A DNA stretch of 64,000 nucleotides, taken from assembly GCA_025996865.1 (NCBI GenBank), contig BNTV01000008.1:1-64000 (forward strand). The letters run 5' to 3'. Under the pieces are notes generated by a model. The model was not told where the DNA came from and made no database searches. It saw nothing but the letters and a program-made list of their open reading frames with translations. A program made the position numbers and the translations under genes. Below, piece after piece: positions 16,651-25,058 of the stretch (positions are counted from its first letter, which is position 1; every line of letters starts with the position of its first letter). This stretch comes from Bacteroidia bacterium (GTDB lineage Bacteria; Bacteroidota; Bacteroidia; Bacteroidales; Azobacteroidaceae).

Positions 16651-16681
16651 TTAGTTTTTTTCGACTTTATCCGTACATTTG
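16651..16681 (+). promoter_or_regulatory. Promoter of the second ECF sigma operon
   Basis: TACATTTG at 16674-16681 is an exact -7 box; TTAG at 16651-16654 is a one-mismatch -33 at 19 bp. It is back-to-back with the glycosyltransferase promoter. Confidence 0.55.
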
Positions 16682-16704
16682 CGTATAATAAACAAAAAGA
16701 TTTT

Positions 16705-17250
16705 ATGGACCAATCGGAAATTCAAGAATTAATCGACCGCAGCAAACACGGAGACACAAAGGCTTTCGGGTTGCTGGTAATCGAGTATCAGCCGCTTGTT
16801 TTTCGATTGGCTTTCCGCTTGCTTGGCAATGAAAACAAGGCGGAAGATGCCACTCAAGATATTTTCATAAAAGTCTGGTTACAAATAAATAAGTATAAAC
16901 CTCAATACCAATTTTCGACATGGATTTATAAGGTTACGGCCAATTTGTGCTATGACCGGCTTCGCTCGATGGAATATACCCTGGAGACAGATGTTAATTC
17001 TTGTCCGACTTGGGTTTCATCGGAAAATATTGAGGCTGAGATTATCAATAAAGAATTGAGTGAACTGATTTTATATTTTACAAAAGCGCTTTCACCCAAA
17101 CAGAAATTGGTATTTACACTCAACGATATTGAGGGATTGGAAACAGCAGAAATAACAGCGATAACAGGCTTGCCTCCCGAAAAAATCAAAAGCAATCTTT
17201 ATTTAGCGCGAAAATCAATCAGGGAAAAATTAATTTCAATAACAGGATAA
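16705..17250 (+). CDS. ECF RNA polymerase sigma factor
   Basis: 181 residues. Region 2: AFGLLVIEYQPLVFRLAFRLLGNENKAEDATQDIFIKVW then FSTWIYKVTANLCYDRLR. Region 4: LSPKQKLVFTLNDIEGLETAEIAITG-like segment ending LYLARKSIREKL. It heads a three-gene operon with two uncharacterised membrane proteins and probably directs transcription of envelope genes. Confidence 0.92.
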   Translation: MDQSEIQELIDRSKHGDTKAFGLLVIEYQPLVFRLAFRLLGNENKAEDATQDIFIKVWLQINKYKPQYQFSTWIYKVTANLCYDRLRSMEYTLETDVNSCPTWVSSENIEAEIINKELSELILYFTKALSPKQKLVFTLNDIEGLETAEITAITGLPPEKIKSNLYLARKSIREKLISITG

Positions 17251-17254
17251 GGAT

Positions 17255-17647
17255 ATGAGAGAACAGGAAATAATATACGAAAGTCTTTTAAACCGGTTTC
17301 GGAATACTTTGCCGGCGCCGCGTGACCCGGAAATACTTACCCAATCCATCCGCTCAAAAATTGAGCGGATAACAGACGGAACTTACCGGCAAAAAAGACG
17401 GAAAATGCGCATGTTCAGCCTTGTTTCGGGCATTGCCGCAAGTTTGCTGTTGTGTTTGTTGTTGCATGACATGGGTATGTACCGGAATATTGGCGAAAAT
17501 AAACCATCCGTCAGGCGCGAAACAACCGTTTTTAAAACAAATAATTATTTAAAAAACAATACCATAGATGAAATCATCAAAGAAAAAACAGCGATACTTC
17601 ATCGAAAAGAAAGCCTGTCGCTTTTAATTCAAAAACGCCATAAATAA
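17255..17647 (+). CDS. Small membrane protein, probable anti-sigma partner
   Basis: 130 residues, starting 4 bp after the sigma gene. A ~60-residue cytoplasmic segment precedes one membrane helix (SLVSGIAASLLLCLLLHDM) and a short basic outer tail. Size, position and topology fit an anti-sigma factor, although no zinc-binding motif is seen. Inside the gene, 17348-17370 is a perfect 10-bp inverted repeat (ATCCGCTCAA, AAA, TTGAGCGGAT). Confidence 0.55.
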   Translation: MREQEIIYESLLNRFRNTLPAPRDPEILTQSIRSKIERITDGTYRQKRRKMRMFSLVSGIAASLLLCLLLHDMGMYRNIGENKPSVRRETTVFKTNNYLKNNTIDEIIKEKTAILHRKESLSLLIQKRHK

Positions 17648-17669
17648 ATTACATCAAATATTAAACGTT

Positions 17670-18812
17670 ATGAACATTCAAAAGAAAACAAAATTCGGGA
17701 TAACGCGACTCTTGGCTGTAGCGGGAGTGTTGCTTGGCAGTGTGTTTTCGTGTGTCACCAATTATAGAACAATCAGTACGATTAAACCGGACGGTTCTAT
17801 TTTCAGGGAGATATACGCCCGGGGCGATTCGGCTTTCTTGTCGGGTGACCCATCAAAAAATCCCTATCTGTTCCAATTGGATTCCGGTTGGCAGATAAGC
17901 GTTCTGAATACGGATAATTCTGTCGGGCAAGATTATAATGTAAAAATCGGTAAATTGTTTCATTCTCCGGAAGAAATCAGCCGCAATTTACAATTTGATG
18001 AAGATTACCGCCCGATTGTCGCTCCGGCAGAAACGCTTCAAAAACATTTCCGGTGGTTTTATACTTATTATTCATACAAAGCGGTTTATGCAAACATTGC
18101 AGACAAAATTCCGGTGTCGATTAACGATTATCTGAATGTACCGGAGCAAAAACTTTGGTTTCAGGGCGATTTTTCGGCCTATCCGGATATGAACGGAATG
18201 GAATTGAAAGATGAAATGGACGATATTGAGAAACGCTTTGGAAAATGGCACGCCCGAAACGTATATGAAAACAGGTTTAAGGCCATACTTGATTTTGAAA
18301 AACTGTCGGGCGGTCGCTATCTTTCACAAATGAAGGAGATGGAAGATACTTTATTTACAGTTCTTTTTAAGGATTATGATTTCATAGAAAACATCCCGGA
18401 AACAGCTACTCTTTACAACTGCTTGGACAAACAACTCAACACAAACTATTTTTACAATACATTCAAAGCCAACCGGTCTGTTATTGACAGTTTGACAATG
18501 GAAAAGGAAAAATATCTGGAAAACATGGAAAACAAACTGTTCGGCAATGAAATTGCTTATGAACTGCTTATGCCCGGAAAACTGCTCAGCGCCAATGCGC
18601 CCGTCCACTGTCAGGACACCTTGATCTGGAAAATTAACGCCTTTCGCTATCTTTCAGATGATTATGTTTTAACGGCCGAATCCCGTACCGCCAATGCCTG
18701 GGCTTTTGCAGTAACATTTGTGTTGATAGCCTTATCAATATATTATTGGATAAGAAGTAGAAACGTGAAAATTCCTGTATTTTACCCCCAACCCCCTAAA
18801 GGGGGCTTTTAG
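17670..18812 (+). CDS. Membrane-tethered lipoprotein of unknown function
   Basis: 380 residues. The N-terminus has a lipoprotein signal (VLLGSVFSCVTN). The C-terminus has one membrane helix (WAFAVTFVLIALSIYYWI) followed by a short basic tail, so both ends are membrane-bound with the body outside. No domain is recognised. The last residues (FYPQPPKGGF) are encoded by the first arm of a CCCC-rich repeat at 18783, so the original stop may have been replaced. It probably belongs to the sigma operon. Confidence 0.55.
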   Translation: MNIQKKTKFGITRLLAVAGVLLGSVFSCVTNYRTISTIKPDGSIFREIYARGDSAFLSGDPSKNPYLFQLDSGWQISVLNTDNSVGQDYNVKIGKLFHSPEEISRNLQFDEDYRPIVAPAETLQKHFRWFYTYYSYKAVYANIADKIPVSINDYLNVPEQKLWFQGDFSAYPDMNGMELKDEMDDIEKRFGKWHARNVYENRFKAILDFEKLSGGRYLSQMKEMEDTLFTVLFKDYDFIENIPETATLYNCLDKQLNTNYFYNTFKANRSVIDSLTMEKEKYLENMENKLFGNEIAYELLMPGKLLSANAPVHCQDTLIWKINAFRYLSDDYVLTAESRTANAWAFAVTFVLIALSIYYWIRSRNVKIPVFYPQPPKGGF

Positions 18813-18875
18813 AGCCTGCGAACTTACATGTTTTTGCTACGCCAAAGTTCCCTTTAGGGGATTTAGGGGTAATTT
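18783..18875. repeat. CCCCTAAA-type composite inverted repeat
   Basis: Left arm CCCCCAACCCCCTAAAGGGG with GGCTTTT, a ~35-bp spacer, and right arm CCAAAGTTCCCTTTAGGGGA followed by TTTAGGGG. The same composite occurs between the two tRNA genes. The long potential stem could end transcription from both sides. Confidence 0.75.
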
Positions 18876-18951
18876 TGCGGATAGTCAATAATATTTCCTC
18901 CTGAAAATTAAAAAAGATGGAAGAAAATTTTAATAATAGAGAGAAAAGATT

Positions 18952-18959
18952 TACTTTTG
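18952..18959 (+). promoter_or_regulatory. -7 box (TACTTTTG) before the TPR gene
   Basis: Exact TAnnTTTG match 31 bp before the ATG at 18990; supports that start over the frame's upstream TTG at 18957. No clear -33 element is seen. Confidence 0.45.
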
Positions 18960-18989
18960 CAATCCGAAATAAATAAATTAATCATACAA

Positions 18990-19682
18990 ATGGCAAAAAA
19001 AGTAAAAACTACCCCTACGCAAGCAGAAGCAAATGTAGGTGAAATCTTTTCAAAATCTGAAAGGTTCATTGAAACATACAAAAACCATATCCTGATCGGC
19101 ATTGCGGCGGTAATCGTTCTTGTCGTAGCTATTCTTGGAGTTCGCCAGTACTATTTCCTTCCCAAAGAAGCCGAAGCGCAGGAAGCTATTTTCCCGGGAG
19201 AAAATTTCCTTGCCAACCAACAATGGGATATGGCTTTGAATGGCGATAGCGCTACTTATATCGGATTTTTGGGAGTTATTGACGAATATGGTTTTACAAA
19301 AACCGGTAAATTAGCGAAGACTTATGCGGGAATTTGTTACTACCACTTGGGAAAATACGACGAAGCTTTGAATTATTTGAAAGGCTACAGTGCGGGCGAC
19401 AAGCTTATTGACCCTGTAGTTACCGGATTGATAGGTGATTGCTATGTCAACACAAACGAGGCGGAAACAGGCATCAAGTATTTTAAGGAAGCCGCTTCTA
19501 AAGCCGGAAGTGAATACATCAGCCCGATTTATCTGAAAAAAGCCGGTTTGGCTTACGAAAGCCTTTCGGATTTCAAGAATGCGATAGAAGTCTATAACAT
19601 TATCAAAAGCAAATACGCAAAGTCGTTGGAAGCCGCCGATATCGACAAATACATCGACCGCGCTTCCACTCAACTCAAATAA
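18990..19682 (+). CDS. Membrane-anchored TPR protein (YfgM-like)
   Basis: 230 residues. A cytoplasmic N-terminus (KSERFIETYKNH) precedes one membrane helix (ILIGIAAVIVLVVAILGVRQYYF). TPR-like pairs follow: LAKTYAGICYYHLGKYDEALNYL, VTGLIGDCYVNTNEAETGIKYFKEA and KKAGLAYESLSDFKNAIEVYNII. This layout is common in Bacteroidota and resembles YfgM-type chaperone partners. It ends 10 bp before ribH, an arrangement often kept in this group. Confidence 0.8.
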   Translation: MAKKVKTTPTQAEANVGEIFSKSERFIETYKNHILIGIAAVIVLVVAILGVRQYYFLPKEAEAQEAIFPGENFLANQQWDMALNGDSATYIGFLGVIDEYGFTKTGKLAKTYAGICYYHLGKYDEALNYLKGYSAGDKLIDPVVTGLIGDCYVNTNEAETGIKYFKEAASKAGSEYISPIYLKKAGLAYESLSDFKNAIEVYNIIKSKYAKSLEAADIDKYIDRASTQLK

Positions 19683-19692
19683 GTGAACGGAA

Positions 19693-20184
19693 ATGGCAAC
19701 CGAGCTGCAAAACTTATCCGTTTATAATCCTGAAACCGTTCCGGACGCAAGCGACATGCGTTTTGCCATCGTAGTCTCCGAATGGAATTCCGAAATAACC
19801 GGAAAACTCAAGGATGGCGCTTACAATACGCTATGCAAACACGGGACTAAACCCGAAAATATAACCGTCGTTTATGTTCCCGGAAGTTTTGAGTTGGTTT
19901 ACGCCGCGAAACGTGTCGTAGGAAATATCCGTCCCCACGCGGTAATTGGTTTAGGTTGCGTCATCCGTGGAGAGACGCCCCATTTCGATTATGTTTGTGC
20001 AGGCGTTACACAAGGTTTTTCCGCTTTGAACGCGGACGGAGATATTCCTTATATTTTCGGTCTTTTAACGACAAACAACCGGCAGCAAGCCATCGACCGC
20101 GCGGGCGGGAAACACGGAAATAAAGGCGATGAATGTGCCGTCACAGCCATAAAAATGGCGGCTATAGCTTGCAAATTCAAATAA
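19693..20184 (+). CDS. ribH: 6,7-dimethyl-8-ribityllumazine synthase
   Basis: 163 residues, full length. Motifs are [16 protein letters not shown] (substrate binding), [34 protein letters not shown] with the catalytic histidine, and [21 protein letters not shown]. The enzyme joins 5-amino-6-ribitylaminouracil with dihydroxybutanone phosphate in riboflavin synthesis and assembles into icosahedral or pentameric shells. No FMN riboswitch is evident upstream; it appears to be transcribed with the TPR gene. Confidence 0.96.
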   Translation: MATELQNLSVYNPETVPDASDMRFAIVVSEWNSEITGKLKDGAYNTLCKHGTKPENITVVYVPGSFELVYAAKRVVGNIRPHAVIGLGCVIRGETPHFDYVCAGVTQGFSALNADGDIPYIFGLLTTNNRQQAIDRAGGKHGNKGDECAVTAIKMAAIACKFK

Positions 20185-20198
20185 AAGTTGTATCTTTG
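20168..20198 (+). promoter_or_regulatory. Promoter for the tRNA genes
   Basis: TATCTTTG (20191-20198) is an exact -7 box with CTTG (20168-20171) at 19 bp; it overlaps the end of ribH and lies 19 bp before the mature tRNA-Tyr. Confidence 0.55.
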
Positions 20199-20217
20199 CA
20201 CCGCTAAAAAAAATAAT

Positions 20218-20300
20218 GGGTAGTTTCCAGAGTGGCCAAATGGAACTGACTGTAACTCAGTTGACGTACGTCTTCGGTGGTTCGAATCCATCACTACCCA
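20218..20300 (+). tRNA. tRNA-Tyr (GUA)
   Basis: Acceptor arms GGGTAGT (20218-20224) and ACTACCC (20293-20299) pair, with discriminator A. The anticodon stem ACTGA/TCAGT holds loop CTGTAAC with GTA at 20252-20254. The long variable arm (TGACGTACGTC) and the GGTTCGAATCC T-arm are typical of a class II tRNA-Tyr. No CCA is encoded. Confidence 0.95.
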
Positions 20301-20302
20301 CT

Positions 20303-20393
20303 AAAAACCCCTAAATCCCCTAAAGGGGACTTTGGTACAGTACAATTTCAATTTTATTGTTCTTACTCCCCCTTTAGGGGGCAGAGGGGTGAA
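20303..20393. repeat. CCCCTAAA-type composite inverted repeat between tRNAs
   Basis: Left arm CCCCTAAATCCCCTAAAGGG and GACTTTGG, spacer, right arm CTCCCCCTTTAGGGGGCAGA and GGGG. Same family as 18783-18875. It fills most of the gap between the two tRNA genes. Confidence 0.75.
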
Positions 20394-20396
20394 TCT

Positions 20397-20469
20397 GCGG
20401 AAGTAGCTCAGTCGATAGAGCATTAGCCTTCCAAGCTGAGGGTCGCGGGTTTGAGTCCCGTCTTCCGCT
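20397..20469 (+). tRNA. tRNA-Gly (UCC)
   Basis: Acceptor arms GCGGAAG (20397-20403) and CTTCCGC (20462-20468) pair, discriminator T at 20469. Anticodon stem TTAGC/GCTGA holds loop CTTCCAA with TCC at 20430-20432. The T-arm contains GGGTTTGAGTCCC. D-loop GTAGCTCAGTCGATAGAGC is standard. Confidence 0.95.
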
Positions 20470-20552
20470 CTCCTCTACAAGACTCCTTATAATTTGATGG
20501 ATAAAATGATTATTCTCAAACGGACAAATTCCGATAATTATGAAAAAATACA

Positions 20553-20625
20553 CCTTATCACGAAAAAAAGGGTGATTATAAGGAACAATTATTGTGCAAT
20601 CTTATTTTTATTTATAATATCTTTG
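20553..20625 (+). promoter_or_regulatory. Hairpin and promoter before the LytS-type kinase
   Basis: CCTTATCAC...GTGATTATAAGG (20553-20583) forms a stem with a small bulge and could end the tRNA transcript. TATCTTTG at 20618-20625 is an exact -7 box, with ATTG at 20591-20594 as a poor -33 at 23 bp spacing. The kinase starts at 20648. Confidence 0.45.
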
Positions 20626-20647
20626 TACGATAATTGTTAAAAGTTTG

Positions 20648-21679
20648 ATGATACCTTTTTTCGATAAAAATATATCGAACAAAACATTGATAATTGCGAG
20701 TCTGATATTGAGCGCATTTATCATTTATCCCAAGATTATTGAATTACCTTGGATATTATCGCGTATTACAAACCAGAGTGAGAAAACCGAACATATACTC
20801 TTTTTTATTTACCGGTATTCCTTTTTCTGTTTGTTTACCTGGATACTTTTAACAACCAATATCCACAAACACAATACCTTGATTTTCACTAAACGATTAC
20901 TAACAACTTTTTTAATTACCCTCGTCGCCTATTTTATCTATTTGCTTATCTCTCTGGTTATCAGCAAACATGCCGATTGTTTTACCGGATTGTTGCTTTT
21001 TCAGTTTGTGGTGGCTTGTCTGCTTTGTGCGCTTACGGGACATGTTTTTGCAATGTATTTGGAACAACGAAAGCGGGAGATGGAAATCGAAAAACTAAAA
21101 ACAGAAAACCTGCAAAGCCGTTGCGAAGCGCTTGCCAATCAAATAAATCCGCATTTCTTTTTTAATTCGTTGAACGGATTGACGGCGCTTGTCCGTAGCG
21201 ACAAAAAAAGCCAGACACTGAAATACATTAATGAACTTTCCTCTGTATTCCGTTACATCCTTCAAAGTGATAAAAAAGGACTTGTACCGTTGAGTGAAGA
21301 GTTGAAATTCTTGGAATCGTTTCGTTATTTGCAGGAAATCCGTTATGCGGACAAATTCCGGTTTACCATTAACGTACCCGAAGAAAAGAAAAACAAATGG
21401 ATACCGGTGTTGTCTCTGCTTCCTCTGATTGAGAATATTGTAAAGCACAACATGATTGACAGCGAAAATCAGATGGATGTAGCGGTGTTTATGAACGAAC
21501 AGGATGAATTGGTCGTATCCAATCCCATTCATGAAAAATTAGATAAAGCCGATAAAAATGGCATTGGACTCGCCAATTTGTCGGACCGTTTCGCGTTATT
21601 GCTCAACAAAAAAATCAGGATAGAAAACAAAAACGGATTTTTTCAGGTGTATTTACCCTTAAATGATTATATCGTATGA
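20648..21679 (+). CDS. LytS/YehU-type sensor histidine kinase
   Basis: 343 residues. Four hydrophobic helices fill the N-terminal ~140 residues and no extracytoplasmic domain is evident. The His_kinase segment has the phosphoacceptor in NQINPHFFFNSLNGL. The ATP site follows, with LLPLIENIVKHN as N-box and NGIGLANLSDRF as G-box. ATG 20648 is preferred to the TTG one codon earlier. The stop overlaps the start of the response regulator gene (ATGA), so the two are made together. Confidence 0.9.
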   Translation: MIPFFDKNISNKTLIIASLILSAFIIYPKIIELPWILSRITNQSEKTEHILFFIYRYSFFCLFTWILLTTNIHKHNTLIFTKRLLTTFLITLVAYFIYLLISLVISKHADCFTGLLLFQFVVACLLCALTGHVFAMYLEQRKREMEIEKLKTENLQSRCEALANQINPHFFFNSLNGLTALVRSDKKSQTLKYINELSSVFRYILQSDKKGLVPLSEELKFLESFRYLQEIRYADKFRFTINVPEEKKNKWIPVLSLLPLIENIVKHNMIDSENQMDVAVFMNEQDELVVSNPIHEKLDKADKNGIGLANLSDRFALLLNKKIRIENKNGFFQVYLPLNDYIV

Positions 21680-22428
21680 AAGTGTTGATTGTAGAAGATG
21701 AAACGGCCGCTTACGAAAATCTGAAAAGCATTATTTCGGAGATTGATTCTTCCATTGAATGTTTGGGACATACGGAAAGTGTGGTTCAAACCGTTCGATG
21801 GCTGGGCAACCATCCGGCTCCCGATTTGATATTTATGGATATTCATCTTTCCGATGGTTCGGCATTCAATATCTTTTCGTTGGTAAATATTGAAACACCT
21901 ATTGTATTTACAACCGCTTACGATGAATATGCCATTGAGGCTTTTAAAGTCAACAGCATTGATTACCTGCTGAAACCGATAGAACCGGATGCCGTGGCCT
22001 ACGCCTTGGAAAAATTTCGCAAGTTCAGTAACCGGGATATTGTCAGCTATTTAAGCAAGTTGCCGCAATTGGCGCCTGAGGAAAAGTATCCCGAAAAAAT
22101 ACTGATTCCGGTCAATAATGAGTTGATTCCGGTGGATGTCAACCAGATATCCTATTTTTATACAACGGCTAATTGCACACGGATGGTATTGAGGGATAAC
22201 ACCAATGTCAATTATATGAGGCCCCTGGATAGTATTTACACATCGCTTGACCCTGCTCTTTTTTTTCGGGCGAATAAGCAGTTTGTCATAGCCAAGAATA
22301 GCGTTAAAAAGATAACGGTCTGGTTCGACAGCCGGTTATTGATTACAGTAGATACTAATGTACCCGAACGTATTTATATTAGCAAAAATAGAGCTGCTCA
22401 GTTTAAAAAATGGTTTACGGAAAGATAG
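21676..22428 (+). CDS. LytTR-type response regulator
   Basis: 250 residues. The receiver domain has the acidic start (VEDETAAYENL), the phosphoacceptor in DLIFMDIHLSD and the lysine in YLLKPIEPD. The C-terminal LytTR DNA-binding domain runs from about 150: ILIPVNNELIPVDVNQISYFYTT and PALFFRANKQFVIAKNSVKKI. It is the partner of the kinase just upstream. It ends 40 bp before the first propeller gene, so control of the redox cluster is possible but unproven. Confidence 0.92.
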   Translation: MKVLIVEDETAAYENLKSIISEIDSSIECLGHTESVVQTVRWLGNHPAPDLIFMDIHLSDGSAFNIFSLVNIETPIVFTTAYDEYAIEAFKVNSIDYLLKPIEPDAVAYALEKFRKFSNRDIVSYLSKLPQLAPEEKYPEKILIPVNNELIPVDVNQISYFYTTANCTRMVLRDNTNVNYMRPLDSIYTSLDPALFFRANKQFVIAKNSVKKITVWFDSRLLITVDTNVPERIYISKNRAAQFKKWFTER

Positions 22429-22468
22429 AAATGATGTGAAGATGTAACAATATAACAATTATGACAGT

Positions 22469-23671
22469 ATGAGAAAGACAATTTTTTTAGGTTTATGTGT
22501 GTTAGCCGCAATTTCATTGTCGGCACAGGAAAACATTCAGTGGAGAGGCGACCGCACCGGCGTCTATAAAGAAACCGGTTTGCAGAAATCGTGGGCGGCC
22601 GAAGGGGCTAAATTGCTTTGGAACTACGACGGCTTGGGCGAAGGTCATTCGTCGGTAGCCGTCTCTTCCGGCAAAATTTATGTAACCGGACTTACAGAAG
22701 GAAAGGGATACCTTTATGTATTCGATTTGACCGGTAAACTGCTGAATAAAAAGGAATATGGTAATGAATGGGACCAGAGTTACAACGGCACCAGAGGAAC
22801 GGTTACCATTGATGCCGGTAAAGTATATCTGATTTCGGGCGTTGGCGATGCGGTTTGTTTCAACGAAAGCAATCTGGATATTGTCTGGAAGAAGAATATC
22901 CTGGCGGATTTTAAGGCGGAAAATATAAGATGGGGCATTTGCGAATCTCCGCTGATTGTCGGCGACAAACTCATCGTATCTCCCGGCGGACAAGAACAGA
23001 ATATCGTTGCCCTGAATAAAAATACAGGGGCGATTATCTGGAGTTGTCCGGGCGACGGCGACCCTGCTGCCTACTGTTCTCCCTTGTATGTGAGTGATCA
23101 GCAAGTGCCGCAGGTTGTTACCATGATGGCAAAACATATCGTGGGAGTGGATGTTGCGACCGGTAAAAAACTGTGGTCGTATGAAAATATAAACCGTACG
23201 AATGTACATCCGAATATTCCTGTTTATCACGGCAATATGCTTTTATGTACCAGCGGATACGGTAAAGGTTCCGTCATGTTGCGGCTGATTGACGGAGGGC
23301 GCAATGTGGAAAAAGTCTGGGAATCGTCCGAACTGGATTCGCGGACAGGCGCGATGGTAAAAATCGGGGATTACGCCTACGGTTCGGGAGATGCCAACAA
23401 ATTCTGGTTTTGTGTGGACTGGAAAACCGGCGAACAAAAATACAAAGACAATCAACTCGGCATTGGCAATGTGATTGCAGATGATGGTATGCTTTACTGT
23501 TATTCCGAGAAAGGCGATTTGGCTTTGGTGAAAGCTACGCCGGTAAAATTCGATATTGTAAGTAAATTCCCGATTACGCTGGGCACCGACCAACATTGGG
23601 CGCATCCGGTTATTTACAAGGGAACGCTATATCTGAGGCATGGAAATACTTTAATGGCGTACAAAATTTAG
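22469..23671 (+). CDS. Exported PQQ-type beta-propeller protein (paralogue 1)
   Basis: 400 residues with a signal peptide (CVLAAISLSAQEN). The first propeller strand pairs a WRG motif (IQWRGDRTGVYKETGL) with LLWNYDGLGEGHSS, and repeats of the AxDxxTGKxLW type follow (VALNKNTGAIIWS, GVDVATGKKLWSYEN). The end, LGTDQHWAHPVIYKGTLYLRHGN, is shared with the next gene. True quinoprotein catalytic residues are not evident; the fold is BamB-like. Periplasmic or surface location. One of six family members in this cluster. Confidence 0.85.
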   Translation: MRKTIFLGLCVLAAISLSAQENIQWRGDRTGVYKETGLQKSWAAEGAKLLWNYDGLGEGHSSVAVSSGKIYVTGLTEGKGYLYVFDLTGKLLNKKEYGNEWDQSYNGTRGTVTIDAGKVYLISGVGDAVCFNESNLDIVWKKNILADFKAENIRWGICESPLIVGDKLIVSPGGQEQNIVALNKNTGAIIWSCPGDGDPAAYCSPLYVSDQQVPQVVTMMAKHIVGVDVATGKKLWSYENINRTNVHPNIPVYHGNMLLCTSGYGKGSVMLRLIDGGRNVEKVWESSELDSRTGAMVKIGDYAYGSGDANKFWFCVDWKTGEQKYKDNQLGIGNVIADDGMLYCYSEKGDLALVKATPVKFDIVSKFPITLGTDQHWAHPVIYKGTLYLRHGNTLMAYKI

Positions 23672-23730
23672 TTTAAGGTTTCGGGTTTCAAGTTTCGAGT
23701 TTAAGGTTTCAAGTTTCGAGTTTAAATATT
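23672..23730. repeat. Period-7 repeat, one orientation
   Basis: Seven-base units TTTAAGG, TTTCGGG, TTTCAAG, TTTCGAG fill the gap between two propeller genes; no inverted half is present here. Confidence 0.85.
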
Positions 23731-23736
23731 TAGGAA

Positions 23737-24951
23737 ATGAAAAAAGTAGTAGTTTTATTTTTATTTGCAAGTGTAACAATAGGATTGTTTGCACAGGAAA
23801 ATTCTCAATGGCGCGGAAAAAATCGCGATGGTATCTACCATGAAACCGGTTTGCTGAAACAGTGGCCGGAAGCAGGTCCTCAACTTCTTTGGAGTTTCGA
23901 TGGCTTGGGCGAAGGGCATACTTCCGTGGCTACCGCCAATGATAAAATCTATATTACGGGAATGACAGACAGTACAGGGATTCTGTATGTGTTTGACGTA
24001 CAAGGTAAATTATTGAATAAAAAGGCTTATGGCTTGGAATGGAATACGAATTGGAACGGTACGCGCTCTACCGTCAATGTGAATGACGGAAAGTTGTATA
24101 TTTTTAGCGGACGAGGCGTATTGTCGTGCCTGGACGAAAAAACATTGAATGTAGTGTGGTCGAAAGATGTATTAAACGATTTCGACGGACGCAATATTAT
24201 GTTTGGCATGACTGAATCGCCGTTGATAGTGGATGATGTCATTTATATCACGCCTGGTGGGGAAACCTATAATATGGTGGCTTTGAATAAAAACACCGGC
24301 GAACTAATCTGGTCGTCCAAAGGTATCGGCAAACCTTCTACTTATTGCTCTCCTTTGTATATCAGCGGATTAGATATTCCTGTCGTTGTCAATGCTATTG
24401 ATAGTTGTTTGGTGGCGTTCAATGCCAAAACAGGTGAAAAATTGTGGGATGTGGAACAGAAAAATCCGCATGGGCACAGTCCGAATACACCGTATTTTGA
24501 AAAAGGCTTGTTGTTCACCTCCAGTGGCGGCGGACTCGGCTCCATGCAACTTCGCTTGACTCCTTGCGGTCACAACTTTGAGAAAGTTTGGACAAATGAA
24601 TTGGACAACAAAATGGGCGGTTTTGTCAAGATTGGCGATTATGTTTACAGTTCCGGAGAAAAAAACCGCTACTGGTATTGTGTGGACTGGAAAACCGGTG
24701 AAACCAAATACAAGAACAATCAACTCGGTGTCGGCAATGTGATTGCGAATGTGATCGGTGACGATGCCATGCTTTATTGCTATTCCGACAAAGGCGATTT
24801 GGCTTTGGTGAAAGCCTCTCAGGAAAAGTTCGATATTATCAGCAAAGTCAAGATTACGCTGGGCACCGACCAACATTGGGCGCATCCGGTGATTTATAAA
24901 GGAGTACTATATGTTAGGCATGGAAATACTTTGATGGCGTACAAGATTTAG
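23737..24951 (+). CDS. Exported PQQ-type beta-propeller protein (paralogue 2)
   Basis: 404 residues, a close tandem paralogue of the preceding gene: signal peptide ending GLFAQEN, WRGKNRDGIYHETGLLKQW, LLWSFDGLGEGHTS, VALNKNTGELIWSSKG and the common ending LGTDQHWAHPVIYKG with RHGNTLMAYKI. A tandem duplication is evident. A NVIANVIGDDA stretch shows a small internal duplication relative to paralogue 1. Function unknown; probably scaffold or ligand binding in the cell envelope. Confidence 0.85.
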   Translation: MKKVVVLFLFASVTIGLFAQENSQWRGKNRDGIYHETGLLKQWPEAGPQLLWSFDGLGEGHTSVATANDKIYITGMTDSTGILYVFDVQGKLLNKKAYGLEWNTNWNGTRSTVNVNDGKLYIFSGRGVLSCLDEKTLNVVWSKDVLNDFDGRNIMFGMTESPLIVDDVIYITPGGETYNMVALNKNTGELIWSSKGIGKPSTYCSPLYISGLDIPVVVNAIDSCLVAFNAKTGEKLWDVEQKNPHGHSPNTPYFEKGLLFTSSGGGLGSMQLRLTPCGHNFEKVWTNELDNKMGGFVKIGDYVYSSGEKNRYWYCVDWKTGETKYKNNQLGVGNVIANVIGDDAMLYCYSDKGDLALVKASQEKFDIISKVKITLGTDQHWAHPVIYKGVLYVRHGNTLMAYKI

Positions 24952-24952
24952 T

Positions 24953-25056
24953 TTAAGGTTTAAGGTTTCGGGTTTAAGGTTTCAAGTTTCGGATTGCTCA
25001 ACTTTAAACTCGAAACTTAAAACTCGAAACCTTAAACTTGAAACTCGAAACATCAA
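24953..25056. repeat. Period-7 inverted repeat (hairpin)
   Basis: Forward units (TTTAAGG, TTTCGGG, TTTCAAG) up to ~24990, loop around ATTGCTCAAC, then reverse units (TTTAAAC, TCGAAAC, TTAAAAC) to ~25056. The transcript can form a long imperfect stem between genes. Confidence 0.85.
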
Positions 25057-25058
25057 AC

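Noticed and set aside
22469-24951. True PQQ-dependent dehydrogenases
   Set aside because: The propeller repeats are clear, but the catalytic aspartate, calcium ligands and vicinal cysteines of quinoprotein dehydrogenases were not recognised.
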